Shown piece by piece: positions 23,624 to 35,145 of a DNA stretch of 64,000 nucleotides. Source of the DNA: Symbiodinium natans (taxonomy: Eukaryota; Sar; Dinophyceae; Suessiales; Symbiodiniaceae). A model generated the notes under the pieces. The model saw only the letters and a list, made by a program, of their open reading frames with translations, did no database searches and was not told the DNA's origin. Both the position numbers and the translations under genes were made by a program. How positions within the stretch are numbered: position 1 is the first letter of the stretch; the number at the start of each line of letters is the position of its first letter. The stretch is from the NCBI GenBank assembly GCA_905221605.1, contig CAJNDS010002323.1:141001-205000 (forward strand), read 5' to 3'.

Positions 23624-23806
23624 AGCGCGAGGCAAGCTCTTCGAATTGTGGTTGTGTTGGGAGAACTCTTGAAGCGCAGGCAGGTAGATCGCCGAAGTAC
23701 AGAGGAGAGCAAGGTGGATGGAGACCACACCAACCCCCTTCAGGAAAACAAACCGAGCTGGAGTCGATCTTGTGCTGAGAACACAGGAGTATGTCGTAGA
23801 CTATGA
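23624..23806 (+). CDS. Open plus-strand frame, possible exon
   Basis: Sixty codons reading SARQALRIVVVLGELLKRRQ, then polar sequence to TGA. A GT directly after KRRQ could be a donor, leaving the first 20 codons as the exon. There is no start codon, so it would be internal. The region 23.4-24.0 kb has no telomere-like blocks. Confidence 0.32.
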   Translation, partial: SARQALRIVVVLGELLKRRQVDRRSTEESKVDGDHTNPLQENKPSWSRSCAENTGVCRRL

Positions 23807-26500
23807 ATAGGTTCCGGTTTATCGCAGGGTCATCAACAGCTAACCAGCCTTCGGCACTGTCTTCCAGACTCGGCTGCGGTGGCTGTGTTGCTGTACAGGT
23901 TCAAGTTCTGCGCGGGCAGGCGCCCCAAATCTCCTACGGTTCCGCAACTCTCGCATACAGTGTCTGGCGACACGCAGGGCTTCAGGATAAGGCTTAAGCT
24001 GAAATAGCATCGTGTTTTACTATCTCATACTGGCACCTGGTCACTCTAACGAGCACGGCTCTTGCAAGGCCCTGCAGAAGGCATCGCAACGCATCTCTCG
24101 AAGCGATTCAGATGGAGCCTTGAGTTGGGGTTGTAACGAACACCCAGAAGGTCGAAACTCAATCTAACCCCCAAGTTTCCCCCCTATGGAACCCTACAGG
24201 CCCTACACGCCGAGATCATACACCCTGAAGCCCTAGACCCAACACTCCTACATGCAAGTTCCAACCCTTTCGATCCTAGAAAACACTCAAAGACATGTAA
24301 ACGATTTCAACCTCTAAGCAGAAGCTCTGTAAGCCCTCAAGCTGTTTAAGCCTAAACCCCAGAAGCCCCAGAAGCCCTAGAAGCCCTAGAAGTCAAGCCC
24401 TGGAAACCCTGCAAGTTCGAAAACCGGTAAACCTTGTTACTTCTACAAGCCTTGCAAAGCAAGCCCTAAACCCACTCCCCCCAACCCCCTCCCCAAGGCC
24501 CAAGTTTGGCATGCGACTTGAAATACTGAGAGCACGCTTGTCAGGACTTGGAAGAAGACACGAAGAAACACGTGTTCAGGGTTCAGGGTTTTTCTAGCCT
24601 GTCCATTTGCTCATTGCAGCTTAGGATTGTTGAGGATGCCCTCTCCGTAAACAATACTAGACCCCTACCCCCTAACCCACAATGCGTTCTCGACCAAAGC
24701 TAGCTTAGGCCCTGAAGCCCCGAACCCTTCACCCTTAAGAATTCCAGAGCCCTGAAACGTAGCAGGGCGTTTGAGTTCACAGGATTGGTGGTTTAGGCTT
24801 CAGGCCTTTCGGGCCGGGAGAGGCCGAGACTGAGGGAGTTGAAATCTTGCTTGAGCATTGAGGTACAGAAGGCGAGATACCCGGTCATGAGACTCCAGAC
24901 AATCTTATTCCTCGCCCTCCCTCGTTCCTTTTCCAAGCCCCTTGACAAGCCACGGAACATGCCAATTCCAATCGGCCTTAGCAGAAGAGCATGTCCCAAG
25001 AACTGCAGCGGCCGCACGTCAGCTGCTCTGGGTCGAAGTGACGCCGATCACTTGAGATGCCCTTCAGCTTGCCTCGACACTGAGGGCTTTTGTTCCTAGA
25101 ATGGTGGGGGCATCTGTTGGGGGCTTCCTACAATTCAGATCCTAAGTATGTGGGGGTATATTAGGCCCATTTGGGTTTCGTGTGGGCGTCGAATCTGGAG
25201 AGAGGCCACGACTCCGCAAAGGACGTACATGACTGTGTGCCTTGGCCTTGTAGATTCATAGTATGGAGATTCAGTAGCGTGCCGTCAGTGGCTTCAAGAG
25301 TAAGCCCGTCCTAGAACCCCCAAACCCTAAACCCTAAACCCTAAAGCCCAAACCCTAAACCCCTTAAAAATAGCAACCCAGCGATCCGGAGCCTCTCAAG
25401 TAGAACCCCCAGCGAGGGAACCACCAAGCTCTAGGATAACAGGAGCCATAACCCTGAAGCCTGAACCTGAACCCGAAGAAGTACCACTCATTTTGTGGGA
25501 TATATGGCTTAACTTGCTTACGTCCAAACACTTGGCTGGCCTCTGAGCAGTGTTGCTGCACAGGATCCTATCAACCTACAAGAGCTTGTATGAACAGTTC
25601 CCGAATAGGGGTTCCCGTATATACTGCAAACTACTATAACTATACCCCTTATTCCAGGAACCCGCCAAGAAAGTACCCCAATGGTGGGGAACCACCCCCC
25701 GAAAAAAGACAACAAACCAGAGGAGCCCATAAACCTCCATTTGCCAAGCCACATCCCGGACACTGCCAGACCAAAGAGCTTGGAACAGACTGGCCGCCCA
25801 GGCAGGGTTTGGGGAGTTTTTCGTTTTTTGTTGGGGCGTTCGGGTTGAGGGTTTAGGGTTTCGGGTTGAGAGCTTAGGGTTGAGTGCTCCGGGCGCCTGA
25901 TTTCAAAGCTTGGACTTCTGAAGGGGTTTGTTTTGTTAGAGGTATGAGGTGCAAGGTGCCCTAAGTAGCCTGAGAAGTGACTTGACCTTCCCAGCTCCCA
26001 AGAATCGAACCCTATGGTAAACGGAGTCTTGCTGCACTCACTTTACTCCATCCAGCTCAAAAAGATTTGGTTCGCCCCAGGTATCCCCATCATCATCCAT
26101 CAATGAAGAGGTAGCCCTCAAAAACACAGCTGGGAATGCAAATCTCCAGTGTCACACGCGCCTGTGATGAGACTTTACCCAGGAAGATGCGACTTAAACC
26201 ATCCCTTGTACGACATTGATGAGGTCTGCCAGGACACCTGAATGTGAAAACACGGTGCCACCTGGCACCACCGGAAATTTAGGATTGAACGCATAAGCCC
26301 GAATAAGTAATCCAGGAGCAAACAAGTGCCCCTCTTGTGGCTTGATGGGGCTAAGCTAAGCTGAGAATAGATAAAGGCCCGCTCAAGGCTCCTTACGCGG
26401 ACCGTGCCTGGCACGTCAGGGCATGAAGGAGTTCCCCTGTCCTCAGGTGTCCAGAGGGTTTTCTGTCACTTGAAGCCAAGGTTAACTTCGACCCCAAACC
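23807..26500. other. No firm gene
   Basis: At 25017-24793 a minus frame contains LRPIGIGMFRGLSRGLEK and at 24839-25099 a plus frame is equally open. CCCTAAA blocks at 25320-25365. Nothing decisive. Confidence 0.35.
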
Positions 26501-26959
26501 TTGAGGGAATCTGCCAGCCACCGTTCAAGATACCCTGCGGGGCTTCTAGGGGATTGTCTCAGGATAGTTCTTTGTGAGCCTCGAATTTTGGATCCCTTCT
26601 ATGCCTCTTACATCACGGAGTCTCTTGCAAACCACAGAACGCAGGTTGCGGTTTTAGGGCTGCTAGCTGCAGCTAAACTGCAGTCCCCACGAACCCGATT
26701 CCCTAAGCCTTCCTTTTGCCTGCAAACTCTGCATCCCATGCCCCTGCATGCACTGCGAAGGGGGCCTTTCAGGCCGAGAGCCTTCCAAGAAAACCCTGTC
26801 CAAACGCTGTCCCTCTCTGAGTCGCGGACAGCTCCTGCGCATGCGCCAGAACCTTGTGAGTGTCGCAACACCTGGTGTCCAAGCTTCGTGGACTGGGGGA
26901 GCTTAGAGGGGTTTGGAGCTGTCTACTCGCTGGTCCAGTTTGCGTTTGCCCGGTCTTAG
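26501..26959 (+). CDS. Unrecognised plus-strand frame, 152 codons
   Basis: One of the longer non-repetitive frames outside the named genes. It starts at TTG after a stop, so it is not a complete gene. Best stretch: GDCLRIVLCEPRILDPFYAS, then YITESLANHRTQVAVLGLLA. The second half is Pro/Arg-rich and the minus strand is open there too. If real, it is probably one exon ending before about 26700. No motif known. Confidence 0.33.
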   Translation: MRESASHRSRYPAGLLGDCLRIVLCEPRILDPFYASYITESLANHRTQVAVLGLLAAAKLQSPRTRFPKPSFCLQTLHPMPLHALRRGPFRPRAFQENPVQTLSLSESRTAPAHAPEPCECRNTWCPSFVDWGSLEGFGAVYSLVQFAFARS

Positions 26960-27365
26960 GGGTATACATCAAAAAGATTTGCCTGGAGTTTGCTTGGAGG
27001 ACTACTTGATGACATTTCTAGGGCTTTTGGGGGCTTTTGGAATCTGGTTTCAGGCGCTTTGGGGGTTTAAGGGTTCAAGGGTCTAGGGTTTTGAGGGGTT
27101 TTGGGGGGCGTAAAAGGTTTCAGGGAAGGGGTTCGGGTTAAATAAGGGCTCAGGGATTCAAGGGGTTGAGGGTTTCCAGCGGGCTTGAGGGCTTAAAGAA
27201 TGAAGTGCTCATGGTCAGTCCGACCCATCCCAAGCCCCCGCTAGACTGAGCTCTCATCCCCTGACCTCCCAGACCTCTGCGGTTTTCGGGCCACCCCCAA
27301 AACCCCCAAAAATGCCCAAACCCTGAACCCTGAACCCCTGAACGCTCAACATGAACTCCCATACC

Positions 27366-27446
27366 TCAAACTCCTTCGCCATGGCGCCCCTGTCGGTCGG
27401 GCACTGGCCAGCCCCACAGAAAGGCCAAGAGTGACTGGAGCTGCTC
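27366..27446 (-). CDS. Probable terminal exon, minus strand
   Basis: After AG-G at about 27447 the frame reads EQLQSLLAFLWGWPVPDRQG and then RHGEGV with TGA. The frame is also open upstream for four codons (ALAK). Family unknown. Confidence 0.45.
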   Translation of the reverse strand, partial: EQLQSLLAFLWGWPVPDRQGRHGEGV

Positions 27447-27591
27447 CTTTGCCAGGGCTTAAGGGACTAGGAGTTACGGGAACCCTAAACCCTGAACCCT
27501 AAACCCTAAGCCCGAAACCCTAAACGGTTTGGGGCTCAAGGGCTCTGAGTGTGGGGGTGTACTTGGGGTCTAGGGTTAGGATTTTCTGAGA

Positions 27592-27738
27592 TTGAGCTCT
27601 CGGCAGCCGTACGGCCCTACGACCACCCAAGATTGGGACCTGCTAGGTGGACGCATGGCTGATAAGGCCATCGTTATATCGAATTGCATTGATTTGTTAA
27701 TTATGGCTTACGATTGCGTTGCTCGTTGTTGGGGGTGA
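27592..27738 (+). CDS. Probable terminal exon, plus strand
   Basis: The open frame after AG at 27589-27590 reads SSRQPYGPTTTQDWDLLGGR, then MADKAIVISNCIDLLIMAYD and CVARCWG with TGA. A hydrophilic then hydrophobic profile without repeats. It has no start, so upstream exons are expected. No family recognised. Confidence 0.4.
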   Translation: MSSRQPYGPTTTQDWDLLGGRMADKAIVISNCIDLLIMAYDCVARCWG

Positions 27739-27979
27739 GGATTGAGTATCTTCTGTTCCTGCGCTTTTGCGACGAGCCCTTAAGCCCTACCGCCCCCGCA
27801 ACCTGAAACCCTAAACCCTAAGCCCTATAAACCCTACAAGCCGACAAGCCCCACAAGCCCCACAAGCCCTATAAGCCCTATAAGCCAGTATAAGCCCTAT
27901 TGCATTTGTCGTCCACATCAGACTCTGCGCTGACACCCGTTCTCGCGCATCGTTTTTGGCACGCAAAGATCAAGCGTAG

Positions 27980-28304
27980 TATAGGGGCCTTTACAATTCG
28001 AACAGGGTTTTGGGGGTTATTACGGTATACTTACAAAGGGAACCAGATATGAGGTGCCTTTTTGGTGATTTAGGACTTGGCTTCAGCTCCTTGAAGGTGA
28101 GGATTTCTAGACATTTTGGCGGCTGAGATTTGGCGTTGGGCGCTGTGCAGCCCGACCGACGAAGTGGGGCTAGCCACCTCCCTCCCAGGTCCTAGGTGAA
28201 GTGAGGGTCGCCAGCCAGAGTACTATAAGGGTTCCCTTAGGGTCCCTTTATAGATATACTGTAATAACCCCCAAAACCGTGTTCTAATTATTCAGCCCCC
28301 GTCT
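27980..28304. mobile_element. Foldback element related to family B
   Basis: Arms of about 65-75 bp (27980-28044 and 28230-28304) are inverted copies, both containing GGTTTTGGGGGTTATTAC and a GTATA..TTA..AAGGGA segment; the spacer is about 185 bp. The outer end TATAGGGGCC matches family B. A half copy lies at about 29679-29735. Confidence 0.75.
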
Positions 28305-28359
28305 TGATGCATACACGGCCATTTCTAAACCCTGAGCCCTCAAGCTTGAAACCCCTAAC

Positions 28360-28452
28360 TTGGGATGTTCCCCCTTGTACTCTCAGTCCTTAATAGGAAT
28401 AATAATAATAGGGGTACTTTAATCCCTACTCGAATACGGGGGAACATCCCAA
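28360..28452. mobile_element. MITE-like element, family A
   Basis: 93 bp bounded by TTGGGATGTTCCCCC and its inverted copy, with inner CAGTCCTTAATAGG. No coding capacity. Similar full copies lie at 41.35, 41.61 and 56.30 kb. Confidence 0.85.
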
Positions 28453-28469
28453 CCCCTAAGCTCCAAATC

Positions 28470-28561
28470 CTACCTCTGCTTACGCCGCTCCTCGCGTTCC
28501 ATTGGCAGGATCTCTGGCGGCAAGCCTGACAGAGCATAGAACAGCGGTGTAGGCTTCGGAG
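28470..28561 (-). CDS. Probable terminal exon, minus strand
   Basis: After AG at 28563-28562 the frame (phase 1) reads PKPTPLFYALSGLPPEILPM then EREERRKQR with TAG. The basic/acidic end looks like a real C-terminus. A MITE-like element ends 18 bp beyond the stop. The frame around 28900-29040 (ADAGKGCSSLAMKRAPWLG) is a candidate upstream exon. Confidence 0.48.
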
Positions 28562-29221
28562 CTTAATACAGGCACCTGAAGAGTTGCCACTATTGTGCAC
28601 CTTGTCATGTTCAGGGCAGTCCTTCCCCTTTCATAAACTCGGCAAGTAGCTACCCTAGTCCCCTACACCCTGAACCACATTTCCATAACAGCTACATCCT
28701 AGGCACCATGTGGAGTCAATGTGGAGGTTGCTCTACAGCCAGGGTAGGGCCAGGGTTCCTTCTTGTTTGCCATTGCATAAGGCATGCAGCCACCTCGCCT
28801 TAAGCCCCACCACCCATATGTCATGAACAGCTGACCCAGATCCTCAGCCTCTATAGCCGAAACCCTGTACACACTAGCTACTCATAGAATAGCTCAGGGC
28901 ACAACAGTCACTTGAGAAAAGCCCCATACAGCCTCAATGCCGAATCCCAGCCAGGGGGCTCTTTTCATTGCTAAAGACGAGCAACCCTTTCCAGCATCGG
29001 CCACTACATTTAACCCTCGACCCTGACTCCCGATTCCCATGTCACGAGACCCAAATCCTAGCGCAACCCTAAACCCTAAACCCTTCAAACCCTAAACCCT
29101 TCAAACCCTAAAACCCTGCGAGCCCAAACCCCAAATCAACTCGATACCGGGTCGTCGGGCATCTGCCCTTTGCTTCTAGCATAGGGCTCATTTCTTAGGG
29201 CTTCGGGTGCTTACAGGATGC

Positions 29222-29297
29222 TAAACCCTAAACCCTAAACCCTAAACCCTAAACCCTAAACCCTAAACCCTAAACCCTAAACCCTAAACCCTAAACC
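29222..29297. repeat. CCCTAAA array, about 10 units
   Basis: Near-perfect heptamers just left of a plus-strand exon candidate. Confidence 0.93.
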
Positions 29298-29425
29298 TTC
29301 AAGAGCTTCAGAACTTTGGGCGGAAGGTTGGGATTATCGGTGTGTCGGTAGGTGAGGTGCATCCTCATGGTTGTTGCTTGGCTTGGGAGGTTCACGTGTG
29401 CTTCATTGCAGGGTCAAACATGTAA
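29297..29425 (+). CDS. Possible terminal exon, plus strand
   Basis: Directly after a ten-unit CCCTAAA run the frame reads LQELQNFGRKVGIIGVSVGE, then VHPHGCCLAWEVHVC, to TAA. No start; the acceptor is not obvious. The content is protein-like but unassigned. Confidence 0.35.
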   Translation, partial: LQELQNFGRKVGIIGVSVGEVHPHGCCLAWEVHVCFIAGSNM

Positions 29426-29975
29426 TATCAAGATCACCTATACACTGCTCCAATCATTCAGGGTACGTACTGCTAACCTCAGTTATAACACAATGAACCT
29501 CCAAGTAGGGCTCACCGTGTAAGGAGACGTCACGTCAAACGACACGATGATTTCACATGAAGGGGCTTTTCGGCTTACATTTCATTTTCTCGATGTAATG
29601 TGGATGGTCATGGAGCGATTCCATCATGACGTGAGCCAAGGGTCTATTTAAGTGTTCGTGTTTATATTGGGTTTCATTAGGGGCCTAGTTAATTCGAATC
29701 GAGCTTTGGGGGGAAAACTAACGTATAGCTTGTATTCCTGAGCCCGAGACCACTGCTAAGTTGCAGTATTCCTTCTGGAAGGTTGGCGTGCTTCACCATA
29801 CAAACTCATAGACCTTGGGGTTCCAAGCTAATCTTACACCCTTCCTCATCTCTAACTAAATTCTGTTTGCTCTATAACCCTAAACCCTTTAGGGTTAGAG
29901 CTTTTGGGGCTTGAGGGTTTGCGGAGCTGAGGAGATGCGGAGCTGAGGAGATGGGGTTTCAGGGGCTGTAGGACT

Positions 29976-31099
29976 CTAGGACTCAGAGTTGTACTCTGTC
30001 CACACCCAGCCTGTCGGGGAGTAACTCGGCTGCGAAGTCATTGGTGGACCGTCCCCTGCAGCCTCCTCCTCCTCCAACTGGGTTTAGGGTTTAGGGTTTG
30101 GTCCACTGATGGTAGCTTTAAGACTTTTGGGGTGCAGCGTCCAGGGGTGAGTCTTAAGTCGCTGCCGCTCATGAAACAAATTTCCTGGAGTCCTCGTTTG
30201 TTGCACACAGCGTTCTGAGACAAGGCACTCGGATGGACCCTTTCTGAAGCCCCTTTCCTAAGGTTCACAGGCCTTCTGGGGCTTCAGAACAGCCCAGGGC
30301 TGCAGCTCTTGGGGATTTGAGACAGGGGGGGTTTGAAGAGAGCAGGCTGCAAACCCCAAGCATTCAATCTCCTAAAGCAAAACACGATGATTCGCCCTAA
30401 CGAGGCATTGCACCCATATAGTTATAGAGAACGCCTTGTCTCGGCCCGCCCCCCGCACAAGTAGCTCAAGAAAATGGGGGTTGCACAGTTTCTCTGTTCA
30501 ATGGGATAACGGTCCTAGAACGACAGCGAAGGGAAATGATGACTTGTTTTGGGACCCCACCCTAATGGAACTCAGAAGTCTCGTATATACCTACAGTGCC
30601 TACAGGTTCAGGGCTTCTAGGGTTTAGGGGGGCTCATAGGGTTTAGGGCTTAGAGGAAACCACCAGCCTGTATGACCCTAGACCCTACCACTGCCTTGAC
30701 GTCTCGCAGGGAGGGCCTGTTGCCGGAGAACATGCTCCTCAGCTCCCGGAACCCTAAACCCTAAAACCCCATGGCTTCAGGGGATCGGTACCCTTCGCTT
30801 AGAATCCCGTAAGGTTTATATGGAGGGATGTAAGCAACAATGCCCTAACTCACAATCCACTATGTATGAGGGGAAGTACGAACCATAGATCACGAGCTCA
30901 CGTATGATGTCTGGGGTGGGCGCGCTGCCATCAATCCGAACAGCCCTCGGTTGTTCGGGTTTTTAAAACCCTGTGCCCTGACCTCAAATGCCCCCCAAGA
31001 AAATGGGTTGATTGTAGGGGGAGATGACGCCAGCAAGCCCTGAACTCCGAGCGGCAACGAGTCAGTCGACATCAGGAGCATCTCCATGGTGCAAGTCAT
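29976..31099 (-). CDS. Three-exon minus-strand gene, about 82 aa (5' end uncertain)
   Basis: Exons: 31099-31039 (ATG, MTCTMEMLLMSTDSLPLGVQ), 30753-30668 (FRELRSMFSGNRPSLRDVKA), 30077-29976 (LEEEEAAGDGPPMTSQPSYS, ending WTEYNSES and TAG). Phases 1 and 0 close without a stop. Both introns (285 and 590 bp) read GC-AG; the first acceptor is followed by G, the second by T. The C-terminal exon is acidic then Ser/Pro/Thr-rich, as in a disordered tail. The first exon may extend upstream past the ATG through an AG-G at about 31109, so the gene may be partial. No known domain. Confidence 0.55.
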
Positions 31100-31447
31100 G
31101 GAACTCCTGGCACGCGAATTCTCAAGTGGGTTTAGGGTTTAGGGTTTAGAGAGAAACAGGAAACCTGTTGTGTTTAAGCCTATCCCTGTATGATAACACG
31201 AAGAATTCACAAGTTTCATAGGCTTACCAGTCAGGTTTGATCAGTTTAATCAGGGAACCGTTGGGCACAAAGCAAAAACAGGGTGACACCGGGGATCCAA
31301 TGCGTGGGGTTTACCTTCAAAGCACTACGACCTTAAGTTCTAGAACACGATTGCCCGGGCGAAAAGAACGGATGGCCCTTTGAACAAAGTCCACTGGGCA
31401 TCCTAGTACAAGGTCCCTATGAGTCACGTGGGCTCCTTTTCGAAACC

Positions 31448-31505
31448 CCAGGTACCCTAGGTACCCCTAGGTACCCTAAAAACCCTAGGTACCCTAGGTA
31501 CCAAC
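31448..31505. repeat. Alternating GGTACC / CCTAGG palindrome cluster
   Basis: Five overlapping GGTACCCTAG-type units with an AAAAA break; internally self-complementary. Confidence 0.8.
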
Positions 31506-31809
31506 CCTCTAACCCTCTAAGCCCTACCAATCCACAGGAGGGTTGCCGTTAGGCATCCCCTTTTCAAACTTTTGGAGGTTCCAGACTTTGAGGGGTACAA
31601 AGGGGGGTTCCAGGAGGGTACCCCTTTGTTGGGAAATGCCCAAATTCAAAACCCCCAACCCCCGAAGACCACCAAACGCGCGACCCAGTCCCTGAAGCCC
31701 AGGGACTCCTAAAGCCCCCGCGGGGCCTGCGAGCGCAGACTTCCTGCTCTTGCACCTCCGAGGCTCTGAGAAAACATGGTTTTTGGCTGGTTAAGTTTAG
31801 GGTTCGGCG

Positions 31810-31847
<38 letters not shown>

Positions 31848-31855
31848 GAGGGAGG

Positions 31856-31954
31856 CGCGCTGCTTGGACTCCAGAATTCAGTCGCGGGCTCTCGTGCGAT
31901 TTCCTTCAAAGTCTCGGACGTTTCAGGCAAAGGGTGCAGGAACTGCAATACCTC
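31856..31954 (-). CDS. Probable exon, minus strand
   Basis: After AG-G (AAG then GAG) in phase 0 the frame reads EVLQFLHPLPETSETLKEIA and then REPATEFWSPSSA, with GC donors at the end and a long G run beyond. Thirty-three clean codons of amphipathic helix. It probably lies in the same gene as 32280-32199, but the phases were not shown to meet. Confidence 0.5.
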
Positions 31955-32198
31955 CTTGAGGTCAGAGTCAAGTCAACTGCTGAGCCCGAAATCCCACCCC
32001 TACAGCCCTAAAGCCCTAGGGATCCCCTCCCCGCCCCCGCAAGATACACACACACACACACACAAAAACAAAACAAAACAATAACAAATGAAAATGACCA
32101 AGCAAAAGAACATCGTGGCTGCGCACTCCCCAGCTCAAAGGTGCCCCCTGAACCCAAACAGACAATCCTTCTACTGGATAAGAAGGCTCTTTTCTTAC

Positions 32199-32280
32199 CA
32201 CAGAGCGCCTCTGTGAGGCCAACAAGGTACGTCTTCGAGGCATCGTGGTGCTCCTCGGTTTCAGGCTTGTTGGGTTCCAG
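32199..32280 (-). CDS. Probable exon with consensus donor, minus strand
   Basis: The frame reads EPNKPETEEHHDASKTYLVG and then LTEALCG, ending in phase 1 at a strong donor GTAAGA (32198-32193), one of few canonical donors in the window. The frame stays open upstream to about 32290. Family unknown. Confidence 0.48.
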
Positions 32281-32470
32281 GTTCAGGGGTCTAGGTTGGG
32301 ATGTTCCCCATTATTTTAACAGCCCTTTGGAGAAGACGGCAAGTCCCACCCGAAGCCCTCTTAGGTAGGGCTTAGGGTTTAGGGTTTAGTGTTTAGGGTT
32401 TAGGGCTGGCGGTTTGGGAAGTTTAAGGTGGTTCCAGGGCTTGCCGTACTAGTCTTGCGCGATTTTGGTG

Positions 32471-32519
32471 GGGTGTTTCCCCTTATACTACCAGTCCTTA
32501 ATAGGGATTATACTTGGGG
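32471..32519. mobile_element. Partial family A element
   Basis: One terminus only (CCCCTTATACTACCAGTCC and TTAATAGGGATTATA). Another short terminus lies at 32296-32330. Confidence 0.7.
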
Positions 32520-32640
32520 GCTTCTGGTTTTGGAGTTTCAGGGTTTGGCATAGTGACCTTAGACCTTTCGGGCTACCCTTAACCCTAAACGCTAAACACC
32601 AAACACAAAACCTAAACCCTGAACCCTGAACCCTACTTCT

Positions 32641-32760
32641 GGTGAAGTCAGGCCCACGATTATCTGAGGGCTCAGGGACCCACACCCTGAACTCCAGGTC
32701 CGAGTCGCGATTTGTGTCAGGTAGATCACAGCAGAGATTTTGGCGGAGTAGGCCCCCCAC
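32641..32760 (-). CDS. Possible exon, minus strand
   Basis: The frame reads LCCDLPDTNRDSDLEFRVWV and then PEPSDNRGPDFTRS, a strand-rich pattern. A second minus frame over the same bases (SAKISAVIYLTQIATRTW) is equally attractive, so the register is unresolved. Confidence 0.3.
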
Positions 32761-33475
32761 AGGGTCACCTCAAGGGACTGTGGGTGTAAAATCGCCCTCT
32801 GTCGTACGCTTTAGGGTTTGGGGTTTGGGGTTTGGGGTTTAGGGTTCAGGAGTTGGGATTACGGTTTAAGCGCCCTCTCCCGGAAATTTACCCCCCCCCC
32901 CCCTGGTTGTTTTAGGGATGGTTGTCAAGGCTGAGGTGTCAAAAGGTTTCAGGATGTGGCCTTTAGGAATTTGGGCTTGGGGTTGTGGAGCCTGAAGTCT
33001 TCTTTAGGCACGATTTAGGGCGCTCTCTGACTCTAGGGGCTTTAAGGCTGTTAGGTGTGCTGATTTGCTTTGTGGGTGCCAGGGGTGTCGGGGCTTCGTG
33101 AGCTTTAGGGGCTTTCGGGTTTGAGGGTCTAAAGGGGCGGCGGTTGAGGGCTTAAAAGGTTGCAGGTGAAGTAGCTCTCCACTCCTACATCACAAGCTGA
33201 GGCATTTTTAAGTGCCCGAAGTGGGGGTTACCCAAAACCCTAATTCCCCAAACCGCAAACCCTCCACCCTAAAAAGACTTGCGCATTTGCACACCGGAAC
33301 CTCCTGGTGTGATCCTTAAAGCTCCAAAAGCCTTAAGAAGCCTAAGCCGAGAATCCCACCCCTTTGAGGATGTCGGGGCTTTAGGAGTTCGAGCCTTAGG
33401 CTGGTGTTGGGGGGGTGACTAGCCCTAACACCTAAAAACCCCCTACACCCTACACCCTAAACCCTACACCCTACC

Positions 33476-33578
33476 ACCACGAATCCGGAACTGCGCAAAG
33501 AGGTGGTGACCTTGGAAGAATCTTACTCGTCTTTTTGCCACCCGCTGCCTCTCCATGAGAAAGAGGTCAACAACCCCG
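33476..33578 (+). CDS. Possible exon, plus strand
   Basis: The frame reads TTNPELRKEVVTLEESYSSF and then CHPLPLHEKEVNNP, running into a poly-C tract. The last 24 bases are repeated once after the poly-C (33601-33622), so the tract has split a small duplication. Unassigned. Confidence 0.35.
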
Positions 33579-34346
33579 CCCCCCCCCCCCCCCCCCCCCC
33601 ATGAGAAAGAGGTCAACAACCCCCCCCCCCCCCCCCCCCACCCCCAAATCCTAAACCTAAACCCTAAACCCAAAGTGAAGCCACAGACACCTGAAGGGGA
33701 TGCTTGCTGACCTCAAAGCAGAGTCAGGGATCTCGGGTCTTTACAAATTTCGGGGTTTGGTGGGGGTCAAGGGTACAACCCCTAAACTACCCTAAGCCGG
33801 ACAAAGACCCTAAACCGTAAGCTCTAAACCCTAAAGGGCTGTAGGGGCTAAAGGTTGTTGGTGTAGGTGTAGCGTTGGTGCCAGGTGCTAGGCGTTACTT
33901 AGATGCGCGCGGGTTTAGGGCCGGTTTAGGGTTTAGGGATCTCGATCTGAGCCATTGCAGCTTGCGGCTTTGTTGAGGCTTTGCGGTATTCGGGTCTAGC
34001 GCTCGAGCGTTCCTGGAGCAGGTCTCATAGACCCTGAACCTCTGAACATCCACAGGCCAGTTCGCGCATGGCAGGGCCAGGTGCGGGTTTACAGCTGAGG
34101 GTTTAGGGTTTGGGGTTTAGGGTTTAAGGTTTAGGCCCTGTGGGGTCTCACCTTGAGGCGTCAAGATGTGCTGTGCTAAGGGGCTGATTCGGGTTCTGGG
34201 AAGTTCAGGGACCTTTGTGAGTCTCTATAGCAGCATTTCCTTTTAGTCCACAACGGCGCCCACATATGTGGACCCCATGCCTAGAGCAACCCGGAAAGTA
34301 GCCCTTCGGGCAGTACCATTTGGGGTACATCATAAAGCCTTAGCCC

Positions 34347-35015
34347 TCAAGAGCTCTTCCGTCGTGGCACTCCCTCGCTCTGCATGAACTGATGGAAGCG
34401 GTTCACGTCTTCATCGACCAAGAGATCCTCTCTGAGGGTTTAGATTTAGGGTTTAGGGAAGCTTTGGGGGTTGTGCACCTTGCATAGAGGTCTTTGATTT
34501 AGGATGCAAGGTTTGCATACCTTGCATGCCTTTCTGTGGTGGGGAGGGGGGGGGGGGTTCTGTACCTCCGTGCCCTATACTCAAGTTCGGGCCTAGGGTT
34601 TCAAGAACCCGACACCCTACACCCTCAACCCTGAACCCTCCTTAACCCTCCTAAACCTTCCTGAACCCTAAACCCTAAACCCTAAACCGCCTAAACCCTG
34701 TGGATCTTTCCGGCCTGGAAGGCACGGCCCTGGAGCCCCTTCTTGTTCGAATGGAACAGGACCATGCCTGAACCACGGAGTTGAGGCTTTGGGGCTTCAG
34801 AGGGTTCAGAGGGTTTCGACGCGACTTTGAGCTTGATGCATCAAGGCCCCACACTGCAAATTCCCTAAGCAGCCGCCGAACCATAAAGCTCGGCTCGAAA
34901 GGGATCCATTTGTAAACCCTACCCTGGGGGTCCAACAGCGCCTGCATCAGCTGAATGGTTGAAGGCTTTGGATGGGGGCAAACGACAGGAAGGACAACAA
35001 GTCTGAACCGAAAAC
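34347..35015 (-). CDS. Last two exons of a minus-strand gene
   Basis: Exon 35015-34840 reads STIQLMQALLDPQGRVYKW, then IPFEPSFMVRRLLREFAVWG; exon 34427-34347 reads DLLVDEDVNRFHQFMQSEG and ends VPRRKSS with TGA. The 412-bp intron reads GC-AG with AG-G and phase 0 on both sides. The first exon starts after AG-G in phase 1, so at least one upstream exon is missing; the retrotransposon at 35.1-36.4 kb would then lie in that upstream intron. The exon at 36774-36701 is a candidate upstream piece, but its join was not settled. Function unknown. Confidence 0.55.
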
Positions 35016-35145
35016 CTTTCACCCGGATTCCCCGGAAAGACCACTTGGCCCTTAGACTTGCTCCAAAGCACCGAGCTTCCCAGGCTCCAAGAGCTTGAGG
35101 TCCTTGGTGGTGGCTTTCGCGGTTGAAGACTTCGGGGGTTAAGCA

